A DNA stretch of 64,000 nt from Gordonia sputi NBRC 100414 (lineage in GTDB: Bacteria; Actinomycetota; Actinomycetes; Mycobacteriales; Mycobacteriaceae): positions 62,001-126,000 of the forward strand of contig NZ_BAFC01000083.1 of NCBI RefSeq assembly GCF_000248055.1, given 5' to 3'. Below, piece by piece: positions 20,780 to 29,092 of this stretch. Within the stretch, counting starts at the first letter, position 1, and each line of letters begins with the position of its first letter. Both the position numbers and the translations under genes were made by a program. The notes under the pieces are model-generated. The model had not been told where the DNA came from and ran no database searches. It saw only the letters and a list, made by a program, of their open reading frames with translations.

Positions 20780-22162
20780 TCAGTGCGGCACCTTGCTGAG
20801 GTCGGCGCGCAGCAGCATCACGTTGTAGTCGCTCCAGCGCGAGGCGTTGAAGAACAGTTCGGGCGATGACCCGACGACTGCGGGCGAGTGCGGTTGGATC
20901 ATGGGTCCGTACAGGACGACGGCACCCTTCTCCACGAGGTAGGTCGGTGCGCTCCACGGACCTTCTGGTCGATCCGCTGTGCGGATGCGAATCCCGTTGT
21001 CGCCGTCGAGCATCATGTACTTGTTCAGGTACGGACTCCACGCCACCGACAGTTCCGTGACGGGAGCTGGCACGACGATCGCCGATCCGTCGTCGGGAAC
21101 GTCGGCGATGTTGTCGACCCACTTGCGATCGCGACCTGCCCAGTACTGGTACTTGGTCACGTCGAGGATGTCGGTCGGCTTGAACCGTGCGAGGAAGCCT
21201 GCGCCGAATCGTCCGTTGGGCGTACCGAATTGGTACACATAGTCGCTCTGCGCACCGTGCCCGCGTACGTAGGCGTTCTGCTGAAACTTTCCGTTGTTGG
21301 GTTCCGCAGGCGGCAGATCGAACGGAAGGGCTGCGGCCACAGGCGAATTCACCAGGATGGTGTCGCGATCGACCGTCCAGTTCTGTCCGTTGTCGTCAGA
21401 GTGCGCGACGGCTGAATAGTTGGTCACCCAGTGACCGGCGGAGCCCCATGACCGTACCGACATGAAGTTGATGAACTGCCGATACCCCGATCCCCAGGGC
21501 AGCGATATCGCGGCGGTGGGGATGGTGGTCGTCTCGATGGGACTGACACCGAGTGCCGGGATCAGTTCGCGCGCAAAGGTGGGACGGGCAGCGTCGACGG
21601 GACTGCCTGACTGCACGTCGCCGGGCACGCCGGGCGGGACGCTCACGCCGTCGTCGAACTTGGTGTCGCGTGTCCGCATGAGCGTGTTGTGTCGCCACTC
21701 CTGACCGGCTGCGTTGCAGTCGCCGAAGGTGTCGCCGAACGCCATCAGAGTCTGCCCGGAGCCGTTGTCCCAGGAGATGCCGAGGTCGGTCCCACTGATC
21801 GTGAATCGACTGAACGTGCGGTTGATGCTGCGTGGCCCGGTCACCCACGACACCGTCCGGGCGCGTGGGGTGATGTAGATCGGCAGCGGGCCCTGCGTTC
21901 CGAGGCCGGGGCGCGCACCGGACGAGCCAGAACCCACGGAACCCGACCCCAGTGACCCGGTTCCCAGAGAGCCGGTCCCCAGTGAGCCCGTCCCGCCCAG
22001 CGACCCGGATGCGCTGCCGAGATCGGGAAGCGAGCCGTTACCCGCATTCGCGCAGGGTGCCGCAGTCGCACGTCCCTCACCAGCGACGAGAAAAGCGCCC
22101 ACGGAGGTCGCCACGAGCGCCGCGACAACGAGTCTGCGTGCACCTGCTCGTATTCGGAGCAT
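20780..22162 (-). CDS. Secreted DUF4185 protein, candidate endo-D-arabinanase (GH183)
   Basis: 460 aa from ATG 22162 (GAGAGGA 9 bases upstream). A Sec signal peptide (RRLVVAALVATSVGAFLVAG, cleavage near ATA-APC) is followed by a glycine-serine linker of pentapeptide repeats (residues about 53-82) and then a five-bladed-propeller-like DUF4185 domain. Blade-like motifs are SGTDLGISWDNGSGQTLMAFGDTFGD, NFMSVRSWGSAGHWVTNYSAVAHSDDNGQNW, YVYQFGTPNGRFGAGFLARF and TELSVAWSPYLNKYMMLDGDNGIRIRTAD. DUF4185 proteins of mycobacteria and relatives were shown to be endo-D-arabinanases (GH183) acting on arabinogalactan and lipoarabinomannan. Here the activity is inferred. It ends 12 bases from the convergent poxB. 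Confidence 0.85.
   Translation of the reverse strand: MLRIRAGARRLVVAALVATSVGAFLVAGEGRATAAPCANAGNGSLPDLGSASGSLGGTGSLGTGSLGTGSLGSGSVGSGSSGARPGLGTQGPLPIYITPRARTVSWVTGPRSINRTFSRFTISGTDLGISWDNGSGQTLMAFGDTFGDCNAAGQEWRHNTLMRTRDTKFDDGVSVPPGVPGDVQSGSPVDAARPTFARELIPALGVSPIETTTIPTAAISLPWGSGYRQFINFMSVRSWGSAGHWVTNYSAVAHSDDNGQNWTVDRDTILVNSPVAAALPFDLPPAEPNNGKFQQNAYVRGHGAQSDYVYQFGTPNGRFGAGFLARFKPTDILDVTKYQYWAGRDRKWVDNIADVPDDGSAIVVPAPVTELSVAWSPYLNKYMMLDGDNGIRIRTADRPEGPWSAPTYLVEKGAVVLYGPMIQPHSPAVVGSSPELFFNASRWSDYNVMLLRADLSKVPH
21917..22006 (-). repeat. 15-base repeats encoding a Gly-Ser-Leu linker
   Basis: Six pentapeptides GSLGG, TGSLG, TGSLG, TGSLG, SGSVG, SGSSG follow the signal peptide of the DUF4185 protein. 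The DNA shows a matching 15-base periodicity with a few substitutions. Confidence 0.8.
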
Positions 22163-22209
22163 GGTCGATGGTCCTCTCGATGAACGGTCCGACTGCGGGT
22201 CGGCTGCAG

Positions 22210-22237
22210 CACATCTGTCACGTGTGTGGCAGATGTG
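22210..22237 (-). terminator. Hairpin between the shikimate-dehydrogenase-like and DUF4185 genes
   Basis: CACATCTG (22210-22217) pairs perfectly with CAGATGTG (22230-22237); four more pairs (TCAC with GTGG, one wobble) extend the stem to 12 bp around a GTGT loop. It lies 58 bases beyond the upstream gene and 47 bases ahead of the DUF4185 start. A terminator is the likelier reading; an operator for the DUF4185 gene is the alternative. Confidence 0.55.
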
Positions 22238-22295
22238 ATTCAAGAGGCCATTGTGGCGTATGGGTATTACCGTTCACACATGGGCACGGTCACGA

Positions 22296-23108
22296 TCACG
22301 TTTCGGAGCGCGAGAACTCTGACGCTCGGGCGACCTGATCCGCAGTCAGTACCCTGCCGGTGTACTTCTCGAACTGCGCCGCCGCCTGCAGTGCGATGAC
22401 CTGCGCACCGGTGACCACCGGTGTCCCCGCTGCCGAGGACGCGCGGATCAGGGGCGTCTGTGCCGGCAGCGCGACGACGTCGAATACGAGATCAGCAGCG
22501 GCGATCGCGTCGTCGTCGAACGACTGCACGTTCTCGTCGGCGCCCTGCATGCCCAGCGGGGTCACGTTGACCAGGATCTGCGTTCCCGGAGCTTGCGCGC
22601 TATCGATGGCTCGGTAGCCGTACTTCGACGCCAACGCCTCGCCCGCTGTAGCGTTACGAGCCCACACCGTCAGGTCGTCGAAACCTGCGCCACGAAACGC
22701 GGCCACCACGGCTTTCGCCATTCCACCAGATCCCCGCACCACGACCGACGACGCGGGATCGATGTCTGCGATGAGCGTGGCCACCGCCTCGTAGTCGGTG
22801 TTCGACGCCCTGAGATAGCCGTCGTCGTTGACGATCGTGTTCACGGAGTCGATCGTCGCCGCAGACTTCTCCACCTCGTCGACGAGGTCGATCACAGCCT
22901 CTTTGAACGGCATCGACACCGAACACCCACGAATGCCGAGCGCACGAACACCGGCAATCGCGCCGTGGATGTCGGTGGTGGTGAATGCCTTGTAGATGTA
23001 GTTCAGACCGAGCTCGTCGTAGAGATAGTTGTGAAACCGCGTGCCGATGTTCGACGGCCGCGCGGCGAGCGAGATGCACAGGGTCATGTCCTTGTTGAGA
23101 ATCGGCAT
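22296..23108 (-). CDS. Shikimate 5-dehydrogenase-like protein, HI0607/SdhL type
   Basis: 270 aa from ATG 23108 (MPILNKDMTLCISLAARPSNIG). It follows the HI0607 pattern: CISLAARPSNIGTRFHNYLYDELGLNYIYKAF, GVRALGIRGCSVSMPFKEAV in place of the AroE NVTxPxK loop, the catalytic-type D of NTDYEAV and the NADP-binding VVVRGSGGMAKAVVAAFRGAG. This subfamily reduces dehydroshikimate poorly, so its true substrate is open. An upstream in-frame ATG at 23168 would run into the promoter region of the divergent SGNH gene. It is followed by a hairpin. Confidence 0.88.
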   Translation of the reverse strand: MPILNKDMTLCISLAARPSNIGTRFHNYLYDELGLNYIYKAFTTTDIHGAIAGVRALGIRGCSVSMPFKEAVIDLVDEVEKSAATIDSVNTIVNDDGYLRASNTDYEAVATLIADIDPASSVVVRGSGGMAKAVVAAFRGAGFDDLTVWARNATAGEALASKYGYRAIDSAQAPGTQILVNVTPLGMQGADENVQSFDDDAIAAADLVFDVVALPAQTPLIRASSAAGTPVVTGAQVIALQAAAQFEKYTGRVLTADQVARASEFSRSET

Positions 23109-23226
23109 GCGCGCCACGCTACTGCCCGCATCGCCACTTCGATCGACAGAACGACGATGTGACAGCACGACGAGTCGCGTCGTAGCCTCGTCGTTGGTCG
23201 CACCGAGACTTCAGGAGGTCGATTCT

Positions 23227-24030
23227 GTGGGCTGGAACACATATGTGGCACTTGGTGATTCGTTTACGGAGGGGGTCGGCGATACGGATCCCACCCGCCC
23301 CAACGGGTTACGCGGATGGGCCGATCGTGTCGCGGAACAGCTCGCCGTCGATAACCCCGCGCTGCGCTACGCCAACCTTGCGATCCGTGGCCGCCTGCTC
23401 GATCAGGTGCTCGACGAGCAGATCGACCGCGCCTTATCGCTGCAACCCGATCTGATCACCATCTACGCGGGTGGGAATGATCTGATGCGTGGCTCGATCG
23501 ACCTCGACGCCATGATGTCCCGCTACGAGAAGGCTTTGGCCCGACTGCGCTCGACGGGTGCAACGGTCATCGTGTTCACCGCGTACGACGCCGGCTGGGC
23601 TCCCATTTTCCGGCTCACGCGAGGTCGGAGCGCCATCTACAACGAGCTGCTGCGGGCGATTGCTGAGCGCCAAGGCGCGCGCATCCTCGACTTCTGGCGG
23701 CTCGCCGGATACGACGACTACCGGATGTGGGACACCGACCGACTGCACATGTCGTCGCTCGGACACGCACGCATGGCATGCGAGGTACTCGACCTGATCG
23801 GCGCACCGCACACTATCGACGTACCCTCACTGGCCCCGCCACCAGTGCAGACACGTGAGCAACGGCGACGCGACAACGTCGAGTGGGCGCGCACATTTCT
23901 CTATCCCTGGCTCATGCGTCGCGTGCGTGGGGTGTCGTCGGGTGACAGCATCAGTCCGCGGTGGCCTGTGCCGGTCGTCGCTGCCGACGCGCTCGGTGAA
24001 GTCAGCCCCGAGCCAGCAACAGCGGGATGA
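23227..24030 (+). CDS. SGNH/GDSL hydrolase, cytosolic
   Basis: 267 aa from GTG 23227, preceded by a strong AGGAGG (23213-23218). All four SGNH blocks are present: VALGDSFTEGVGD (Ser), RYANLAIRGRLLDQVL (Gly), IYAGGNDLM (Asn) and WDTDRLHMSSLGHARMA (Asp and His). There is no signal peptide, so it is an intracellular lipase/esterase-type hydrolase; the substrate is unknown. Its C-terminal tail (RRVRGVSSGDSISPRWP) is basic. The 3' end overlaps the convergent NUDIX gene by 29 bases. Confidence 0.92.
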   Translation: MGWNTYVALGDSFTEGVGDTDPTRPNGLRGWADRVAEQLAVDNPALRYANLAIRGRLLDQVLDEQIDRALSLQPDLITIYAGGNDLMRGSIDLDAMMSRYEKALARLRSTGATVIVFTAYDAGWAPIFRLTRGRSAIYNELLRAIAERQGARILDFWRLAGYDDYRMWDTDRLHMSSLGHARMACEVLDLIGAPHTIDVPSLAPPPVQTREQRRRDNVEWARTFLYPWLMRRVRGVSSGDSISPRWPVPVVAADALGEVSPEPATAG

Positions 24031-24445
24031 TGTGGTCGGCGAGCAGCGGCGCCAGCGGGACATCCGCCGACGCGACGTCGATCCACTGAAGTTCCGCGAT
24101 CTCGGCGGCAGGCGCGTCGACGCGGACGTACGGGTGCTCGAACACCGTGGCTTCGACGAGATGACCGACCTCGTTGGCGGCGTCGGCGCGGAACACACCC
24201 AGTTCGACGAGGTCGTCGGCGCGTAGCTCGACCGCCAGTTCCTCTCGGGACTCGCGCAGCGCCGTACGTCGACGATTCTCCCCCGGTTCGGGCTTACCGC
24301 CGGGCAGCATGAATCTGACGGCCCCCTTTTTCCGGACCGTCAGCAACCGGCCGTCGTCGTCGCGGATGACGACCGCGGCAACCGTGATGACCGGGGCGGG
24401 CCCGCCGGGCGACGTCATCGGCTCGCTGCGCTCATGTGTGACCAC
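24002..24445 (-). CDS. NUDIX hydrolase
   Basis: 147 aa from GTG 24445; an ATG at 24418 (MTSPGGPAPVITVAAVV) is an equally possible start, since neither has a clear ribosome binding site. The Nudix box is GKPEPGENRRRTALRESREEL, giving G-x5-E-x7-R-E-x2-E-E, with alanine in place of the late glycine. Substrate class cannot be assigned; FMLPGGK and the C-terminal LQWIDVA strand suggest an MutT-like house-cleaning hydrolase. It overlaps the 3' end of the convergent SGNH gene. Confidence 0.85.
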   Translation of the reverse strand: MVTHERSEPMTSPGGPAPVITVAAVVIRDDDGRLLTVRKKGAVRFMLPGGKPEPGENRRRTALRESREELAVELRADDLVELGVFRADAANEVGHLVEATVFEHPYVRVDAPAAEIAELQWIDVASADVPLAPLLADHIIPLLLARG

Positions 24446-24504
24446 TCACGGTGCGACGTAAGCGAAGTCGTTCCCCGAGCTCGCGTCATGTCCACACACC
24501 CGCG

Positions 24505-26973
24505 TCATTTTCCGAAGCCCGCGTCGCGCAGCGCCTGGGCCATCGATCCGTTGATCGGCTGGGACTCTCGTCGGTCCCGTCCCTTGCCGTCACGTCCCTT
24601 CCCCCCGCGCGGTTGACCGCCACGAGCCTGCCCGTTTCCGGCGCGGCCTCGATCGGCGCGGCCGTCGTTTCCGCCGCGTCCGTTCGCTGCCCCGCCACGA
24701 GGGGCTTGGCGCGAATCCTGACCCGTGCGGGCGTCGTTGCGGCGCGCGCCACGATCGCCGCGCGGACTACGTACCTCATCGTCGAGCCGAAGGCTCAGTC
24801 CGATCCGCTGTCGATCGACATCGACCTCCACGACCTTCACCTTGACCACCTGGCCGGACTTGACCACCTCGTGGGGGTCGGAGACGAACCGAGTCGACAT
24901 GGCGGACACGTGGACGAGCCCGTCCTGATGTACTCCGACGTCGACGAACGCGCCGAACGCGGCGACGTTGGTGACGACACCTTCGAGGACCATGCCGGGC
25001 TGGAGGTCGGAGACCTTCTCGACGCCCGCGGCGAAGGTTGCGGTGGTGAAGGCGGGGCGCGGATCGCGTCCCGGCTTCTCGAGCTCGCCGAGGATGTCGG
25101 TGACCGTCGGCACGCCGAACCTCTCGTCGGCGAACTCTGCGGGCTTCAACGACTTCAGTGATCGCTCGTCGCCGATGAGTCCTGCGAGTTCGAGGCCTGT
25201 GCGGTCGAGGATGCGACGCACCACGGGATACGCCTCGGGGTGCACGCCCGACGCGTCGAGCGGGTCGTCGCCATCGGTGATCCGCAGGAATCCCGCGCAC
25301 TGCTCAAATGCCTTGGGCCCCAATCGAGGAACCTCGAGCAATGCCGCTCGACTGCGGAATCGGCCCGCGGCATCCCGATGTGCGACGATGGCCTCGGCGA
25401 GTGTCGGTGCCACACCCGACACCCGGGCCAGCAGCGGCACCGACGCGGTGTTGAGGTCGACGCCGACGGCGTTCACCGCGTCCTCGACCACCGCGTCGAG
25501 GCTACGGGCGAGCGTGCCCGGCGTGACGTCGTGTTGATACTGACCGACACCGATCGACTTCGGATCGATCTTCACCAGTTCTGCCAGCGGATCCTGCAGG
25601 CGGCGCGCGATCGACACCGCGCCACGGATCGAGACGTCGAGGTCGGGTAGCTCACCCGACGCGTACTCCGACGCCGAGTAGACCGATGCTCCCGCTTCGC
25701 TCACCGTTGCCTTGATCGGCGGCCGTGCTCCCGATGCCGAGATATCCGAGATGAGTTCGGCGGCAAGTGAATCCGTCTCCCTCGACGCCGTGCCGTTTCC
25801 GATAGCGATCAATTCGACGCCGTGGCGCGCCACCAACGCGGCCAACGTCGCCTTCGCCGTGTCCCACTGCTTCTGCGGCTGATGCGGAAAGATCGCGCAC
25901 GTGTCGAGCACCTTTCCGGTGCCGTCGACCACGGCGACCTTGACGCCTGTCCGGAACCCCGGGTCGAGGCCCAGAGTGGTGCGGTTGCCCGCGGGTGCTG
26001 CGAGGAGCAGGTCTTTCAGGTTCTTCGCGAACACCGCGACGGCGTCGTCCTCGGCGCGCTGACGCAGACGGACCCGAGCGTCGACGGCCGTGGAGATCAT
26101 GAGTTTGGTGCGCCATGCCCATCGCACGGTGGTGGCCAGCCAGGTCGACGCCGCGCCCTTCCCGGACAGGTCGACGCCGAGGCTCGCCGCGACCATCGAC
26201 TGATAGCCCTCGTCGTCGCCTCCGGTGAGGTCGACGGCGAGCACGCCCTCCTTCTCGCCGCGCAACACGGCGAGCACCCTGTGCGACGGCATCTCGTCGA
26301 GCGGCTCCGCGAAGTCGAAGTAGTCGCGGAACTTCTGTCCCGCAGCGCTTTTCGCGATCTCCTCCGAGCGCGGGGCGCTGGCGCACGATCCCTGTCGCCA
26401 GAACGTCTCGCGCACCTCGCCGACGAGTTGTGCATCTTCACTGGCCCGCTCGATGAGGATGTGTCGGGCACCCTCGAGTGCCGCAGCGGCGTCGGTTACC
26501 GCGTCGGAGACGAATTCGGCTCCGATGACAGTGGGATCGAGCGATGGGTCGCTGAGCAATCGGTCGGCGAGTGGTTCGAGGCCTGCCTCGCGCGCGATCT
26601 GCGCCTTGGTTCGACGCTTGGGCTTGTACGGCAGGTAGATGTCCTCGACGCGCGACTTGGTCTCCGCCGTCAGCAGAGCGTTCCGCAGCTCGTCGGTGAG
26701 TTTGCCCTGTTCCTCGATCGACGCGAGCACAGCGGCGCGTCGTTCATCGAGTTCGCGCAGGTAACGCAGCCGTTCGTCGAGCAGTCGCAGTTGCGCGTCG
26801 TCGAGCGAGCCGGTCACCTCCTTGCGGTAGCGCGCGATGAACGGAACCGTCGAACCCTCGTCGAGGAGTCTGACCGCCGCAGCCACCTGATGCTCGCCGA
26901 CCTGGAGTTCGTCCGCCAGGCGTGCGTTGACCGACTTGATTCCGGAAACCGTCTCGGATGCACTCGAAGTCAC
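24505..26973 (-). CDS. tex: Tex family RNA-binding transcription accessory protein
   Basis: About 822 aa. GTG 26973 is taken as the start; GTG 26982 is possible. Order of domains: N-terminal helical Tex core (GEHQVAAAVRLLDEGSTVPFIARYRKEVTGSLDDAQLR), YqgF-like RNase H fold (RTTLGLDPGFRTGVKVAVVDGTGKVL), helix-hairpin-helix repeats (LNTASVPLLARVSGVAPTLAEAIVAHRDAAG) and the S1 RNA-binding domain (GMVLEGVVTNVAAFGAFVDVGVHQDGLVHVS). The C-terminal 80 residues form an RGG-like arginine- and glycine-rich tail (RGGAANGRGGNDGRADRGRA) that would bind RNA non-specifically. Tex acts on transcription complexes or ribosomes. It stands alone. Confidence 0.95.
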   Translation of the reverse strand: MTSSASETVSGIKSVNARLADELQVGEHQVAAAVRLLDEGSTVPFIARYRKEVTGSLDDAQLRLLDERLRYLRELDERRAAVLASIEEQGKLTDELRNALLTAETKSRVEDIYLPYKPKRRTKAQIAREAGLEPLADRLLSDPSLDPTVIGAEFVSDAVTDAAAALEGARHILIERASEDAQLVGEVRETFWRQGSCASAPRSEEIAKSAAGQKFRDYFDFAEPLDEMPSHRVLAVLRGEKEGVLAVDLTGGDDEGYQSMVAASLGVDLSGKGAASTWLATTVRWAWRTKLMISTAVDARVRLRQRAEDDAVAVFAKNLKDLLLAAPAGNRTTLGLDPGFRTGVKVAVVDGTGKVLDTCAIFPHQPQKQWDTAKATLAALVARHGVELIAIGNGTASRETDSLAAELISDISASGARPPIKATVSEAGASVYSASEYASGELPDLDVSIRGAVSIARRLQDPLAELVKIDPKSIGVGQYQHDVTPGTLARSLDAVVEDAVNAVGVDLNTASVPLLARVSGVAPTLAEAIVAHRDAAGRFRSRAALLEVPRLGPKAFEQCAGFLRITDGDDPLDASGVHPEAYPVVRRILDRTGLELAGLIGDERSLKSLKPAEFADERFGVPTVTDILGELEKPGRDPRPAFTTATFAAGVEKVSDLQPGMVLEGVVTNVAAFGAFVDVGVHQDGLVHVSAMSTRFVSDPHEVVKSGQVVKVKVVEVDVDRQRIGLSLRLDDEVRSPRGDRGARRNDARTGQDSRQAPRGGAANGRGGNDGRADRGRAGNGQARGGQPRGGKGRDGKGRDRRESQPINGSMAQALRDAGFGK

Positions 26974-27148
26974 CCGGAGCACCCTACCGAAGCGCGCCGA
27001 CAACGATCCGTGCGGTGGATGTGCGTGTCGTCGACGACATCGTCGCGGATGCGGCAAGCGATTCCGTCCCGCACCTCCGGGACCAGCCGTAAGATCGGCC
27101 GGTGGGGGTCACCACCATTGGGTCCGCTATCCGAGAATCGAGTGCCAC

Positions 27149-27760
27149 ATGGGATTCCTGATCGGCTTCTCCCCCTGGATCATCTACTGGATTCTGGTCG
27201 GCAACACCTCGTTTCGCGTCGCCGTGATCGTCGCCCTCTGCCTGGCCGTGCTCGCTGTCGCGGTGCAGCGGCTGCGTCGACAGCCCTGGCACACCCTCGA
27301 GGCCGGTGCTGTATTGGTTTTCGCGATGTTCACCGTCCTCGCATTCACCGTCAGCGACTCGTTTCTGGAGCGCTGGCTACAACCACTGGGCAACGCCGCG
27401 ATCTTCCTCATCGCCCTCGTCGGCATGGTGATCGGTCGACCGTTCGTCCGCGAGTACGCGCGTGCGTCCGTCACCGACGACGTCGCGCGCAGCGACGGAT
27501 TCCGCGTGATCACCTCTGCGATGACGTGGATGTGGATCGCGGTCTTCGGAGTGATGACAGTGGTGTCGCTGATCCCGCCCCTCGTACAGGGCGAGGCGAC
27601 GATCCGCGACGGCGCGTCGACATTGTCGATCGTCTGCTACTGGGTTGTGCCGTTCACGCTCCTGGGTGTCGCAGGCACCGTCTCCGGGGGTCTTCCCCGC
27701 GTGGTTCTCGTCGCACACCGATGCGATCAGCAAGCGACAGGACGCGACGCATCCGGGTGA
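27149..27760 (+). CDS. Polytopic membrane protein of unknown function, probably frameshifted at its 3' end
   Basis: 203 aa from ATG 27149. Hydrophobic helices: MGFLIGFSPWIIYWILVG, VAVIVALCLAVLAVAV, LEAGAVLVFAMFTVLAFTV, LGNAAIFLIALVGMVIG, WMWIAVFGVMTVVSLIPP and YWVVPFTLLGVAGTV. After the last helix the frame reads GGLPRVVLVAHRCDQQATGRDASG, which looks like off-frame sequence. The overlapping +1 frame instead reads GVFPAWFSSHTDAISKRQD, a more natural membrane-protein end, and runs straight into the thioesterase. A five-G tract at 27686-27690 sits at the switch point. I do not recognise the family. Confidence 0.7.
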   Translation: MGFLIGFSPWIIYWILVGNTSFRVAVIVALCLAVLAVAVQRLRRQPWHTLEAGAVLVFAMFTVLAFTVSDSFLERWLQPLGNAAIFLIALVGMVIGRPFVREYARASVTDDVARSDGFRVITSAMTWMWIAVFGVMTVVSLIPPLVQGEATIRDGASTLSIVCYWVVPFTLLGVAGTVSGGLPRVVLVAHRCDQQATGRDASG

Positions 27761-29042
27761 TCCGGTCGCCCAGCCCGACGCTCCTGCCGACGATCAGGAC
27801 CCCCGCGTCGTCGTACGCGCGCCGTCGACCAGCCGCCACGACGAACCGTTCTCCATCGGCGTCGACGCCCCCGGCATCCCCGACATCGCGGTGTCGGTGT
27901 CCGGGCAGGATCTCTACGGCCGACTCTGGCGGTGGCAGGGCCGCCTGGCCGGCACCGGACAATCCGTCGACGACATCCTCTGGGCAATGGCATTCACCGG
28001 CGAACCCGACCGCGCCGACCTGTTCATTCCTCCCGCGGAACCGTGGCAGCTTCGCATCGAGGCGAGAGGAGGCCAGCATCGCTCCGACGTCACGCGACTC
28101 CGGTCCGCAACAGCTCCCGGCGTTCGCGTCAGCGAGGTCGACGTCGACGGCAGACCCGGTCTCCTCGCACTGCCGGCAGAGGGCCATGCCCGACGCGCCG
28201 TGGTCTGTTTCGGTGGTTCGGAGGGCGGATACGACTCCCAGCGGGCGACGATCTGCGCACTGGCATCGCGCGGCATCGTCGCCCTTGCCTATGACTGGCT
28301 CGACGCCGACCCGGAAGCAGTTCCGGTCGCAGGCATTCCACTCGAGCGCTTCGCCACCGCGATCTCGTGGCTGTCACGGCGCACCGAGGTTGATTCGACC
28401 ACCGTTGCCGCGCTGGGCATCTCCCGTGGAGCCGAAGGCGTGGCGGCCACCCTCGCGCGCGAACCCGACCTTCCCGTCGGAGCCCTCGTCTTGTTGAGCC
28501 CGAGTTCGGTGACCTGGCAGGCGATCGGCGACGGCGGCGAGATACCCGACACCTCGTCGTGGAGCTACCGCGGCCAATCGTGCTCGTACGCGCCGCTGCC
28601 GAGCGGAGTCCTCATGCCACAATTGATCAGCAACGCATGGCATCTCTCGCGAGATGTCGCACGCACCAAGCCGACGTTGCTGAGGTTGGCACCCGCATAC
28701 AGTGCGGGCCTCGACACCGTGTCACGTAACCGCTCGCAGACGGCAGATGCCGTCATCGCGTGGGAGAAGATCGCGTGCCCGATCCTGTGCGTGAGCGGCT
28801 CCGACGATCACCTGTGGCCATCCGAGCAGATGGCTGACGCGCTGCTCGGCCGCCGAGGGTCGCAGTCCGATACGCATATCCGCTACGACGGCGCGGGGCA
28901 CCTCCTGCGTCCTGGTCTCTACCCGTCGCAGGTCCAGGTGGTCGGCGGGATCGATCTCGGTGGCCAACCACGCGAACACGGCATGGCCTGCCTGGCGCTG
29001 ACAGCCGAGATCACCGAATTCCTCGACTCCACCCTGGCGTGA
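27645..29042 (+). CDS. Acyl-CoA thioesterase / BAAT C-terminal-domain hydrolase
   Basis: Alpha/beta hydrolase with the two-domain layout of acyl-CoA thioesterases: N-terminal beta domain (PFSIGVDAPGIPDIAVSVSGQDLYGRLWRWQG) and C-terminal BAAT domain. The nucleophile elbow is GISRGAEG, the aspartate is in VSGSDDHLWPS and the histidine in DGAGHLLR. The start is unclear: in frame there are only TTG 27645 and GTG 27666, both inside the membrane-protein gene and without ribosome binding sites; no start codon occurs between them and the conserved domain. Either it is translated as a fusion with the upstream membrane protein after loss of one G at 27686-27690, or the start is non-standard. Substrate: probably fatty acyl-CoA. 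Confidence 0.75.
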   Translation: MCRSRSWVSQAPSPGVFPAWFSSHTDAISKRQDATHPGDPVAQPDAPADDQDPRVVVRAPSTSRHDEPFSIGVDAPGIPDIAVSVSGQDLYGRLWRWQGRLAGTGQSVDDILWAMAFTGEPDRADLFIPPAEPWQLRIEARGGQHRSDVTRLRSATAPGVRVSEVDVDGRPGLLALPAEGHARRAVVCFGGSEGGYDSQRATICALASRGIVALAYDWLDADPEAVPVAGIPLERFATAISWLSRRTEVDSTTVAALGISRGAEGVAATLAREPDLPVGALVLLSPSSVTWQAIGDGGEIPDTSSWSYRGQSCSYAPLPSGVLMPQLISNAWHLSRDVARTKPTLLRLAPAYSAGLDTVSRNRSQTADAVIAWEKIACPILCVSGSDDHLWPSEQMADALLGRRGSQSDTHIRYDGAGHLLRPGLYPSQVQVVGGIDLGGQPREHGMACLALTAEITEFLDSTLA

Positions 29043-29043
29043 A

Positions 29044-29092
29044 CCCGACTGCCCATGACCCCCGACTGCCTGCGACCCCGACCGCCTATGAC
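29044..29092 (-). repeat. 16-base repeats at the end of the LLM oxidoreductase gene
   Basis: Forward-strand copies CCCGACTGCCCATGAC (29044-29059), CCCGACTGCCTGCGAC (29061-29076) and CCCGACCGCCTATGAC (29077-29092). The last contains the TAG stop of the minus-strand gene, so the gene end has been copied twice into the 43-base convergent gap. Confidence 0.85.
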
